NCBI RefSeq assembly: GCF_910592395.1
Contig: NC_088315.1
Span: forward strand, 14,801,808 to 14,865,807
Reading direction: 5' to 3'
Length of the DNA stretch: 64,000 nucleotides
Source of the DNA: Lineus longissimus
Taxonomy: Eukaryota; Nemertea; Pilidiophora; Heteronemertea; Lineidae
Shown piece after piece: positions 1 to 12,000 of the stretch. The notes beneath the pieces were generated by a model. The model saw nothing but the letters and a program-made list of their open reading frames with translations, was not told where the DNA came from and ran no database searches. Each line of letters opens with the position of its first letter. Position 1 is the stretch's first letter. The position numbers and the translations under genes are program-made.

Positions 1-60
1 ATCTTCTCTGCCTCTTCGAAGCCCTATAGTCATGCGTTGGTGGTGGCTTCACTTCACTAC
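1..60 (-). CDS. Tail exon class C, partial at window edge
   Basis: The 5' 60 bases of a class C exon after acceptor ATTTTAG, encoding the SEVKPPPTHDYRASKRQRR start. The rest lies outside the window. It follows the D exon at 381-685, as expected for a third D-C block. Confidence 0.6.
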
Positions 61-3000
61 CTAAAATAAAATGCACATAAACATTAAGCATTAAGCATTT
101 CTTTTCATTCTCTGACCGCTGCACTTCAGTGCTGTTCCCTGAACAAGAAATATATGTTAATATGCAGTTTTGTGCATGCAGTAGGAAGCCTTTGTTACCA
201 TTTAAGGAGACCAGGTCTGAGTTGCCCATTGGTCAGAGTTGTTTTCTCATAGATGTCCTCCACTGATAGAGGGGCACTCACAGTGGTCTTACGCAGCACA
301 CCAGGGGCAAGGAGTGGCCTTCAGTAGCACACCAGCAGATCTAAATTTGCAACATTTTTTTGTCTGGAAAGAGAGCTTACTTTTCTTAAGCTGCACCTCT
401 ACTGTACTTTTCGGCACCGTGGGACCAGGGTATTTTGAGCAACATAGTCCTGCATCGTCGTAGTCTTCGGTACACGCTCCTTTTTCCTTATGACTTGGCA
501 ATGTCCATGTGCTAGAGCAGAAGAACGTGGACTCTCTAGTACTTTAATGCGATGTTGTTTCTCCAACTTGGAGGCTATTTGGTCGCTTGTTGACCTCATC
601 AGGGCTGGCTTGTAGCCAATTGCGGTCATCATTTGATTTTTGGACGCTGTTTTGTCCTGGGTTGTTGTTTCTTCTATTTTTCTTCCTAAAAATAAATTAG
701 ATGCATCAACATGATGATAAGCAATAAGCATTATGTTTCATACTAACAAACCATTTATTTGGGTCAAAAAGGTGATAATCGGTGACAAGCGGGAGTGAAC
801 ACATGGCCATGAGAAAGATCTTTCAAATTGAATATGTCAGACAACTATGCTGATTACGCTTGAGTCAGTTTATTTAACATATACACCAATGCTACCAGAG
901 TGTGCATTTTCAGAGTTTTTTGGAACACGAATGACTTATGCACTAACTTTAACCCTTCCCCAGTTGATGATTCTGGTTATTCATGTGCATCATCATTCAT
1001 AATGCTCGCAAATGTAGTCTAGGGAGTCCTAGCCATAGCGCGCACTGATACTTCATCATCGAATGATGGGATGTTTTCTCTGCGAGGTCTATCTAACATT
1101 GATATTTGCCATTAGATCGATCACATTTATAGGACCGAAAGAAAGAAATGATCAGGGATTTTAGTTGCTCAACTACAATCTATCATTTGCTTATATCTAT
1201 CCTTTGCCTACCTTTAACAGACACTCGGCGGTGAAAGTCCTCCAAAACAATATCTGCAAGAACAGTGAACACATGGCCACTGTCATTAATGTTTTGAAGA
1301 TCGTTCCTAACCCGCAGAAGAAGTTGCAATGTGAAGTAATCAACATCATATAGATCTGCATATTTAATTTGGTTCTTTGTTTTCTGCTGCATTTCATCAT
1401 CCTCATACAGCAAACGTTGATGTCCAGCTTTTGAAGACTGCTTGGCATCCCTAGTAAAGCTACACAATCGTCCATTTGTTTCTATTTCATCCAGGTAGAA
1501 ATTTATCAAACCGTGCAGTCGGTCTGAAAATCGAAAAAAATATCATTTGAATTTCCTTCATGTCTATTTCCATCATTAATCAACAATGAAGTCATCATCC
1601 ATATTGGAGTCTGCAAATGTGAGATAGTGTCAATTACATTTTGTGCGCTTTGAGGGTTGTTTTTGTTGAAATGAGTGTTACGGTCGATTGCAAGTCAACC
1701 TATAAAATTTGCATCCATGCAGCCTGTGGAAAGACGGTTCAGAAACTGATGACCAATAGCAAAACAGAACTGTTACTTACATTTCTTCGGCTGCAGAACT
1801 GCCAATCCCTCCGACGGCATGCCAACCTTAGCCTCTGCCCATTTCGACATAGCTTCCTTTTTTGGGGGAACTGGAGGAACGTATATCTGTGCCTGCTCAT
1901 ACGAACTGGGCGATTCGGGCAATTGAGCCATGCCTTGGGCTGAACTGGATCTAACATTGATCGGTTGTTCTTTTAAAGTTGCATTATTCTGGGATGGTGG
2001 TACTTTGACATTCGTTCCTAAAATGAAGTTGTAATAGAAATGTAAGCCGACGATTGTAACAAAAGTAGGTGACTAGATCTAGGAGGAATGCATTGGGCAC
2101 ATATACAATTTAATACACTGATCTAAGTCGACCCTTCAGAGGTGACCTCCAATATCCAATAACAAACTGGGAGCCAAGTTGAGTGCCTTTACGATATTTA
2201 GCACACAATGTTTTCAATTATCAGTAAAAGGGCATATAGATGTTGAATTGCTGTGCTTTAAAGGCGGTACGCTCACCAGCCCCAAGTAAGGGTCAGGGTT
2301 TGGTCGTGTGTGTTCTTGGGTTCCCTGACTTCAAATCCAAAAGTGGTGTGCCAGGCAAAAAAGGCCTCTCGGAAATAATTGATTGCTTCTCTGATTTGAA
2401 TATGGGCTGGGTGACATCTGTCCATTGGATGTGATTGTGCTATTGATTGAAAGGACTGATGATATCAGTTAGACAAGTAAGATGACTTATAAAAACAAGT
2501 CAATGAAGATTAGCAAATGATTGCTCTACTCACGTTTCTTAGCTTGCAGAACAGCTGGTGTGTAAGACGCCACAGATACCTGAGTAGTTTCACTGTGACT
2601 CGTGTGCATTGTAACAGAATGGGTAACTTGGCTCTCTGCCATGGGTGGCATACTCTGGGATTCTTGCAATGGAACCGTGCCTTGTGATGAGCTGGCTCCG
2701 ATATAGGTCTTTTGCCTTTCGATAGCCATACTGGTCTGGTTGGGTCTGACCTTTTTCCCTGTAATGAATTAACACGTGCCTATGAATACCAGGAAACGAC
2801 CGATACTGCATGTAATCAGAAAGATGTGGCTGTTAGAGGTGATGTGCTATTGACAAGGTGAGGTGAGAGTAATATTTCTGTGATTGTCTATGCCTTTAGG
2901 AACTTGAAAACTTACATGAAAACAGTCATAAATGTAATTGGGATCAAATCACTTTCTTTGATTTTTGACCAACTAGGTGCTCATTATTTCTCCGTTCAGA

Positions 3001-6000
3001 CAACAACAGGTTGTTGATCGACGACTTCATTCGTCTAAAATAGCGATTTCTATATTTGCTGCAAAGTGATAAGGATAAACATGGTCGAACCACTATTTGA
3101 ATTTCTTAGGTTGTGCAAGATCTATACACTCTGATGCCAGGGGATGCTGAGTTGAGTGGACCCGAGCATTCTGGTGACCCACTTTCTCTTTTCTTCAAAC
3201 TTTTGGAAATGTGCGGGAAGCAGTTAAACAAGTCAATGACGATTAGCAAAGGATTGCTTTACTCACGTTTCTTAGCTTGCACAACAGCTGGTGTGTGAGA
3301 CGCCACGGGGACCTGAGTAGTTTCACTGTGACCCGTGTGCATTGTAACAAATGGGGTAACTTGGCTCTGTGCCAGGGAACGCATGCTTTGGGGTTCTTGC
3401 AATGGAACCGTGCCTTGTGCTGAGCTGGCTTCGATATTGGTCTTTTGCCTTTCGATAGCCATACAGTGCTGGCTGAGCGGTTGTCTGACTTTTTTACCTG
3501 TAATAAATATACATCTACTTATGACAACCAGGAAACGACCGATACTGTATGTTATCACAACGAAGTGGTTGATAGAGGTGATGTTCTATTGACAAGGTAA
3601 GGTGAGAGTAATATTGTCTTTGCATCATCGTTCATGAGGACTGACAAGAAAAAGGTCATGACCGTAATCGGGGTTGAATTCATTCCCTCGCATTTTGCAG
3701 CAAATTATACCAAACAAGTAGCTCATTATTTCTCCATTTAGACAACAAGAGGTTGTTGATCAACGACTTGTCTTGTATTTGTCTAAAACATCTATACGCT
3801 CGATGATGTAATTTTACAGCCAGGGGATGCTGAGTAGAGTGGACCCGAGCAATTAAAACATCATTCACTGGTGACCCACTTTCTCTTTTTTCTTCAAACT
3901 TTTGGAAATGTGTAGGAAGCAGTCCACTGTTTTGCATAGGCTGGGTGGCAGTTCTTCCGTCAATTGGATGTGATTGTGTAATTGATTGAAAGTGCTGATT
4001 ATATCATTAAGTAAGATGATTTATCAAACAAGTCAATGACATTTAGCAAAATATTGCTCTACTCACGTTTCCTAGCTTGCACAACAGCTGGTGTGTGAGA
4101 CGCAACGGGGACCTGAGTAGTTTCACTGTGACCTGTAGGCATTGTAACGAACGGGGTTACTTGGCTCTGTGCCGTGGGAGGCATACTTTGGGATTCTTGA
4201 AATTGAGCCATGCCTTGTGCTGAGCTGGCTCCGATATGGGTCTTTTGCCTTTCGATAGCCATACTGGTCTGGTTGGGTGGTGGTCTGACCTTTTTACCTG
4301 TAATGAATTTGCATGTTCTTATGAATACAATGAAACGACTGCAACTGCATGTTATCACAACGATGTTGCTGATCGAGGTGATATTGACAGGGTGAGGTGA
4401 GAATGATATGATTCTTTGTTATTAATTACTTATACATGAATGCTTACATGAAAATAGTCAACAATAAAATCGGGATTAAATTCATGCTTTCGAACTACAA
4501 AGTAAATTCAACACTCTGACGCCAGGAAATGCTGAGTAGTAAGGACTCGAACCATGGGATGCTGAGTAGTGTGGACTCGAACCATAGGATGTTGAGTAGA
4601 GTGGACCCGAGCAAAGGGATGCTGAGCAGTCAGTGCGGACCCGAGCACTGAAGACCTCATTCTTTAGGTACCTCTTTTATTTTACTTAAAGCTTTAAAGA
4701 ATGTGACTCTGTGTTTGTTCTGCTTTGAGCCGAACTGGATCTATAAATGTTTCCTTTACGTTTTATAGTTAGACTGCAAGCCGGAAGGACTGACAACATG
4801 AGACTGCCATTATTCGCAAGCCGGAAGGACCGACAACATGAGACTGCCATTAATCAACTCATCACTGAGATCACTCAAATGCGACGTGACGACACAAAAA
4901 AATCAAGACCACTGCTACTTACATTTTTTGGGCTGTGTGGCTGTTGAACTCTCCATAGCCATGGTGACCTTTGAATTGCGAACCTGATCATTTGTCGTTT
5001 CAGATGGATCCTTCTTTTTCTTGCAGACTGGGGTAACGTGTCGCTGCGACTGAGCAGGGCCACTGGGGGTTTCTGGCAATGGAGCCCTGCCATGGTCTGA
5101 GCTTGATCTTCTCTGCCTCTTTGAAGCCCTATAGTCATGCGTTGGTGGTGGCTTCACTTCACTACCTAAAATAAAATGCACATAAACATTAAGCATTAAG
5201 CATTACTTTTCATTCTCTGACCGCTGCACTTCAGTGCTGTTCCCTGAACAAGAAATATATGTTAATATGCAGTTTTGTGCATGCAGTAGGAAGCCTTTGT
5301 TACCATTTAAGGAGACCAGGTCTGAGTTGCCCATTGGTCAGAGTTGTTTTCTCATAGATGTCCTCCACTGATAGAGGGGCACTCACAGTGGTCTTACGCA
5401 GCACACCAGGGGCAAGGAGTGGCCTTCAGTAGCACACCAGCATATCTAAATTTGCAACATTTTTTTTTCAAGTCTGGAAAGACAGCTTACTTTTCTTTGG
5501 TTGCACCTCTACTGCACTTTTCGGCACCATGGGGACCAGGGTAGTCTGAGAATTATAGTCATGCGTCCTGGAAGTCTTCGGTACACGTTCCTTTTTCTTT
5601 AAGACTTGGCAATGTCCATGTGCGAGAGCAGATGAAAATGAACTCTCTGGTACTTTAATGAGATGTTGTTTCTCCAACTTGGAGGCTACTTGGTCGCTTG
5701 TCGACTTCATCAGGGCTGGCCTGTAGTCGATTTCGGTCATCGCTTGATTTTCGGACGCCGTTTTGTCCTGGGTTGTTGTTGCTTCTATTTTCCTACCTTA
5801 AATTTAATTAGATGCATCAAGCATAAAGCATTATGTTCTTTACTTACAAACTATTTCTCCTGGTCTAAAAAATGATAATCGGTGACAAGTGGGAATATTG
5901 ACTACTGATGAATGGAACGCTAAAAAAAAGAGCATATTAAGGAAAATCTTTCAAATTGAATATGTTAGACAACAATGCTGACTATTAGCAAAATTAAACT

Positions 6001-9000
6001 GCTACTTACCTTTCTGAGTCTGCACAACTGCCGATCCCTCTGATGACATGGGGACCGTAGCCTCTGCGAACTTCGATATAGTTTCCCTTTTCTTGAGAAT
6101 CAAAGGAACGCGTATTTGTGCCTGGTCATACAAACTGGGCGATTCAGGCAATTGAGCCACGCCTTGGGCTGAACTGGATCTAACATCGGTCTGCTGTTCT
6201 TTTAAAGTTGCATTATTCTTGGATGGTGGTACTTTGACATTCGTTCCTAAAATAAAGTTGTAGTAATATTGTTAGCCTAAGATTGTAGGTGACTAGATCT
6301 AGGAGGAATGCATTAGACACATATACAACTTGATACACTGATCGAACTCGACTCCTCAGCGGTGACCTCCAATGTCTAACAGACTGGGAGCCCAGTTTAG
6401 TTTGTTTACATTATTTACCACACAATGTTTTCATTTATCAGCAAAAAGTCCTCAGCGGTGACCTCTAATGTCTAACAGACTGGGAGCCCAGTTTAGTTCG
6501 TTTACAATATTTACCACACAATGTTTTCATTTATCAGCAAAAAGTCATTACTAATAGATTTTGCATTCCTGGGCTTCAGAGACGGTACGCTCACCAGCCC
6601 CCCAGTCAGGCTTGGGGTGTGGTCGTGTGTGTTCTTGGGTTAGTGGTGTGCCAGGCAAAAAAAGGCCAATCGGAAATAATTGATTGCTTCAATGATTTGA
6701 ACATGGGCTGGGCGACAGTACATCTGTCAATTGGATGTGATTGTGTAATTCATTGAAAGGACTGATGATATCAGTCGGTGAGATGACTTACAAAAACAAG
6801 TCAATGGCGATTAGCAAATGATTGCTCTACTCACGTTTCGTAGCTTGCGCAAGAGCAGGTTTGTGTGACGCCACGGGGACCTGAGTAATTTCACTTTGAT
6901 CCCTGTGCATTGTAACAAACGGGGTAACTTGGCTCTGCGCTGAAGGCATTCTTTGGTTTTCTCCCAATGGAGCCGTGCCTTGTGCTGAGCTGGCTCCGAT
7001 ATAGGTATTTTGCCTTTCGATAGCCATACTGGTCTGGTTGGGTGGTGGTCTGATTTTCTTACCTGTAATGAATAAACATGTGCTTACATGGCTTGTGAAT
7101 ACCAGGAAACGACCAATACTGCATGTAATCACAACGATGTTGCTGATTAAGGTGATATTGACAAGGTGAGGCGAGAGTGATAATTCTGTGATTGTCTATG
7201 CATTAACGTACATAAAAACTCATACGAAAACAGTCATTAACGTAATCGGGATCGAATTCATATCTTCGATTTTTAAAGTAAATTTTAACCAACTAAGTGA
7301 AGTGCTCATTATTTCTCCGTTTGGACAACAAGAGGTTGTTGATGTAGGATTTAATTTGTCTGACACAGTAATTTCCATATGTGCTGCATAGTGATAAGGA
7401 AAAACAAGTAGTGAGCCGCTATTCATATTTCTTAGGCTGGTCAATTAACTTCTATATACTCTGATGCCAGGGGATGCTGAGTAGTGTGGACCCGAGCAAT
7501 TGGGACCTCATTCTCTGGTGACCCACTTTCATTTTTTTTAAAGTGTAGGAAGCAGTTAACTGTTTCGCATGGGCTGGGTGGCAGTACATCTGTCAATTTG
7601 ATGTGATTGTGTTATTGATTGAAAGGGCTGGTGATATCAGTTAGTAAGATGATTTATTAAAACAAGTCAATGACATTTAGCACAATATTGCTCTACTCAC
7701 GTTTCTTAATTTGCACAACAGCTGGTGTGTGAGGCGCCACGGGGACCTGAGTAGTTTCACTGTGACCTGTAGGCATTGTAACAAACGGGGTAACTTGGCT
7801 CTGTGCCGTGGGAGGCATACTTTGGGTTTCTCCCAATGGAACCGTGCCCTGTGCTGAGCTGGCTCCGATAGCTGTCCTTTGCCTTTCGATAGCCATAATG
7901 TTCCGGTTGGTTTGTGGCCTGACCTTTTTACCTGTAATGAATTTACATGTGCCTATGAATACCAGGAAACGACCGAAACTGCATGTAGATCACAATACGA
8001 TGTTGCTGTTAGAGGTGACATTAACAAGGTGAGGTAAGAATGATATTTCTGTGATTGGCTATGCTTTGGCGTACACGAAAACTCACATGAAATAAGTCAT
8101 TAACGAAACCAAGGTTGAATTCATTCCTTCGAATTTCAAAGCACTCTGAAGACAGGGTATGCAGAGTAGTGTGGACTCAATCAATTATAAGACTGCATTA
8201 TCATCTGCTTTGAGCTGAACTGGATCTATGAACGTTTCCTTTACGTTAAACACTTAGGCTGCAAACCAAAAATATTGGATCGACACGCACAACATGATAC
8301 TGCCATTAATCAATTCATACTGAGGTGAAATGTAATTTGTATATGTAAAATGATTGTTAAATGCCACTCTGCATAAAGCATCGAGATCACTCAAATGCGA
8401 CGTGAAGACACAAAATACCAACTTATTATGCTCATCCCAAGAGAGTCAGATTGGTTATGAACACATTCAGTACTTACATATTTTTGGCTGCATGGCTGTT
8501 GTACTCTCTACAGCAATTGTGACCTTTGAAGTGCGGACCTGATCATTCGTTGTTTCTGATGGCTCCTTCTTGTTCTTGCAGACTGGGGTAACGTGTCTCT
8601 GCACCTGAGCAGGGCAATTGTGGGTTTCTGGCAATGAAGCCCCGTCATGGCCTGAGCTTGATCTTCTCTGCCTCTTCGAAGCCCTATATTCATGCGTTGG
8701 TCGTGGTTTCATTTTACTACCTAAAATGAAATGCACATAAACATTAAGCATTACTTTCATTCTCTGACCGTTTAAACTCAGTGCTGTACCAAGAAAAAGA
8801 AATATATTATAATTTGCAGTTTCGTGTATGTAGGAGGACGCCTTGTGCAACCAATTATTAAATGAGACCAGGGCTGAGTTGCCCATTGGTCATTTTCTCA
8901 TAGATGTCCTCCACTGATCGATGTCTTCCACTGATAGCGGGACACTCACAGTGGTCTTATGTAATACACCAGGGGCAATTAGTGGCCTTCAGTAGCACAT

Positions 9001-12000
9001 CAGCAGATCTAAAACTTCGCAACATTTTTTTTTCAAGTCAGGAAAGTCAGCTCACCTTTCCTAGGTTGCACAACAACTGCACTTTTCGGCACCATGGGGA
9101 CCAGGGTAGTTTGAGCAATGCAGTCTTGCGCCGTCGTAGTCTTCGATTCACGTTCCTTTTTCTTTATGACTTGGCAATGTCCCTGTGTGAGAGCAGATGA
9201 ACGTGAACTCTCTGGTACTTGAATGTGGTATTGTTTCTCCATTTTGGAGGCTACTTGGTCGCTTGTCGACTTCATCAGGGCTGGCCTGTAGCCGTTTTCG
9301 GTCGTCGCTTGATTCTTGGACGCCGTTTTGTCCTCGGTTGTTGTTGCTTCTATGTTCCTACCTGAAAATAAGTTAATTAGATGCATCAAGCAATAAGCAT
9401 TATGTTTTGTATTTACAAATCATTTGTTTTGGTCTAGACAGTGATAATCTGTGACGAGTGGGATATTGACTACTGGTTGGTTGATTTATGGACCGCTCAA
9501 AATAGCACAAGAAGGACCTTTTATATTGAATATGTTAGACAACTATGCTGAATCCTCTTGTAGCCCAGATTCTGTGGTTACTTAGATGAAATATGTCTCA
9601 TCTGAGTGGCTGAGTTCAGTGGCAGACCGAATTCCTTCTCAAACAACCCAATACTTCCTTGGCTGTAGAAATGGTGAGTGGATCATTTTATTTGACATCT
9701 AATATAAAGCAACCCGTGTATATTAATGGTATCACAATGTTGTTCACCACATTCAGTTTGACCTGATCACCATCAGAACACGAATGACTTTTGCACAAAT
9801 TCCGACCCCTGATGATTCTGGTTATGTCATCGGTTGTCATAAGGGGGTCCTCGCCGAATAGGGCGTTATCTCTGCTAGGTCTATCTACAATTATATTGTT
9901 AAATGCCATTAGATCACATAGGACCGAAAGAAAACAATGATCAGCGATTTTAGTTGCTCATTCAACTACAATCTATCCTTTGCTTAAACAACAAACATTC
10001 TTACCCTCCGATTTATCATTCTTTTGTTTCATATGTTGGTCAGGGCAGTCAGATGGTGTTTGAATACCTGTACGAGATGTATCATTCTGAAAGATTAGCA
10101 AAAAACGAACATGTCACACATTCCAGTCATTCAGTCTCTCCCTCTGTCAGTCAATTAAAAACGCTCTCAGGAGACGTTTGATACTACATTTATTTCACTC
10201 GCATTGCATGCATAGTCACGTGCTCATGGACTTACAGCACACTGAAATCCATCATGGTGTAATATTAAATCTTTTTAATAAAAGTCCAATATTTAAGCTT
10301 TAATACAACAAAACTGCCCCCCCCCCCCTTACGTGAGACTGCAGTATCTTCACTTTTTGGCGAAATTGAGATTTTCTTTGACATATTAAAAGTAGGCCTG
10401 TTTCCCTGGTAGCTGAGGATACCTATATTCTGTTGTGCAGTCCTTCAGTAAGCCTTTTAACCCAAAGTCTGACCATTAAGCCATGCGGAAGGAGTTTTCT
10501 GCAATTATTGATTACTAGGCCTACGTAAGCTTACCTTTTGAGATCGCCAAGGTAGATCATCTACTCCATAGTCATAGCGTAGTTCTTCGCCAATGTTTAT
10601 ATCACGTTTGGCAAAAAGACAGAGGGCTGGACTCCCGTCTGCTGCTAAAACTTTTTTCATTAGGCAGTTGTCTGCACCATTCCACGCGTCGTTTGCCAGC
10701 CTCCCTAGTGTGCCAGTGTCTTTGGTGGCATCAACACTATAAAGAAATAAATGTGTAATAAAGTGGTAATACATAGACAGGCCACACTTAATACTGGCGA
10801 CTGGGGAGGGGGGGGGTGAATTATATTGATCGGGTAAGAACATCTGTGACTGCCGAGAATGACATTTGCAAATATTCAGTATAGCCATATAGGGAGTGTA
10901 GTGAGATCAAACTTGAGATATCTTCCTAGACTACAAGTCAGTCGATCAGGTGCTGCACATGATATTTACCTTAGGGTGCTAGTGTTGTGTTTGAAATAAA
11001 ACATGAAGGAGCCTTTCTTTTTCTTGTCGTAGGTTTTCTCTCGACGCCGTGCCTCATCTTCTTTGATTAAAACGCCGTGATAGACGAGCAAGAAGGAGCC
11101 TTTGAAATGCTTCCTGCAGGCGAATACGCCCCAACCTAGAAGTAGATTATTATTGAATAGAACAATAAAAATGTAAAGGCTGGCAAATGGATAACAAGCA
11201 GTTGTCACACCGGTGGCCCAGTGGTAGCGCGTCGGTTTTGTGATCGGAAGGTCGTTGGCTCGATACCCGACCGACGAGTCGTTACTATGTTTCTCCTACT
11301 GGTTAAGTTCAAGACGTACGGCCGCTGAGGGGCTCCTAGTGAAACCCCTCATTGATTTCTCTGGATTCTGAAATAATAATAATCCAAAGCGCTGGGACGA
11401 GCTGTGAAAATAGATGAAGTTATCATTATTACCGGCATTTAACATCTTGATTATATGAAATGAATTACTGAGCTGTTTCACTAAGGCTATTAACCCACTG
11501 CACTTTTGACATTTACTTGGCTAGGCGCCACCCATAAGGACGCAGGGTGATGTTGGCTATACCACTATGGATTCGCCGCAGAGCAGACCAATCTCCAATA
11601 AAGGAAGAGTTGGGGACAAGCATTAGCATTCATGAGAGTAGGGCCCAATTGTTTTTGGTAGCGTGGAAAAAAACTGATCAACGTTTCAGTCATGTACACT
11701 CATGGTCAAAAGTTTATGGACACCAGTTATTGCACATTTTCTCAGAAACGGCTGATCCTCTTCAACCCAAATTGTTACCACTGGTGAAAAAACTCCTTGG
11801 CTATCGAATGATATCATAGTTCATATCAAAGTTATTACATAATTTTGAGAGGCGTGTATTTTTTACTTTTTTGTTGAAGGATTTTTCAAAATCAAAGTAA
11901 TCTGGCATCATACAGATAACAATGCTTAGACTTTCTGTGAAGAAATTTTTTGAAAATATCATTTACTTTTCATGATGTATCAAAATATCAAAGTGTTGAG

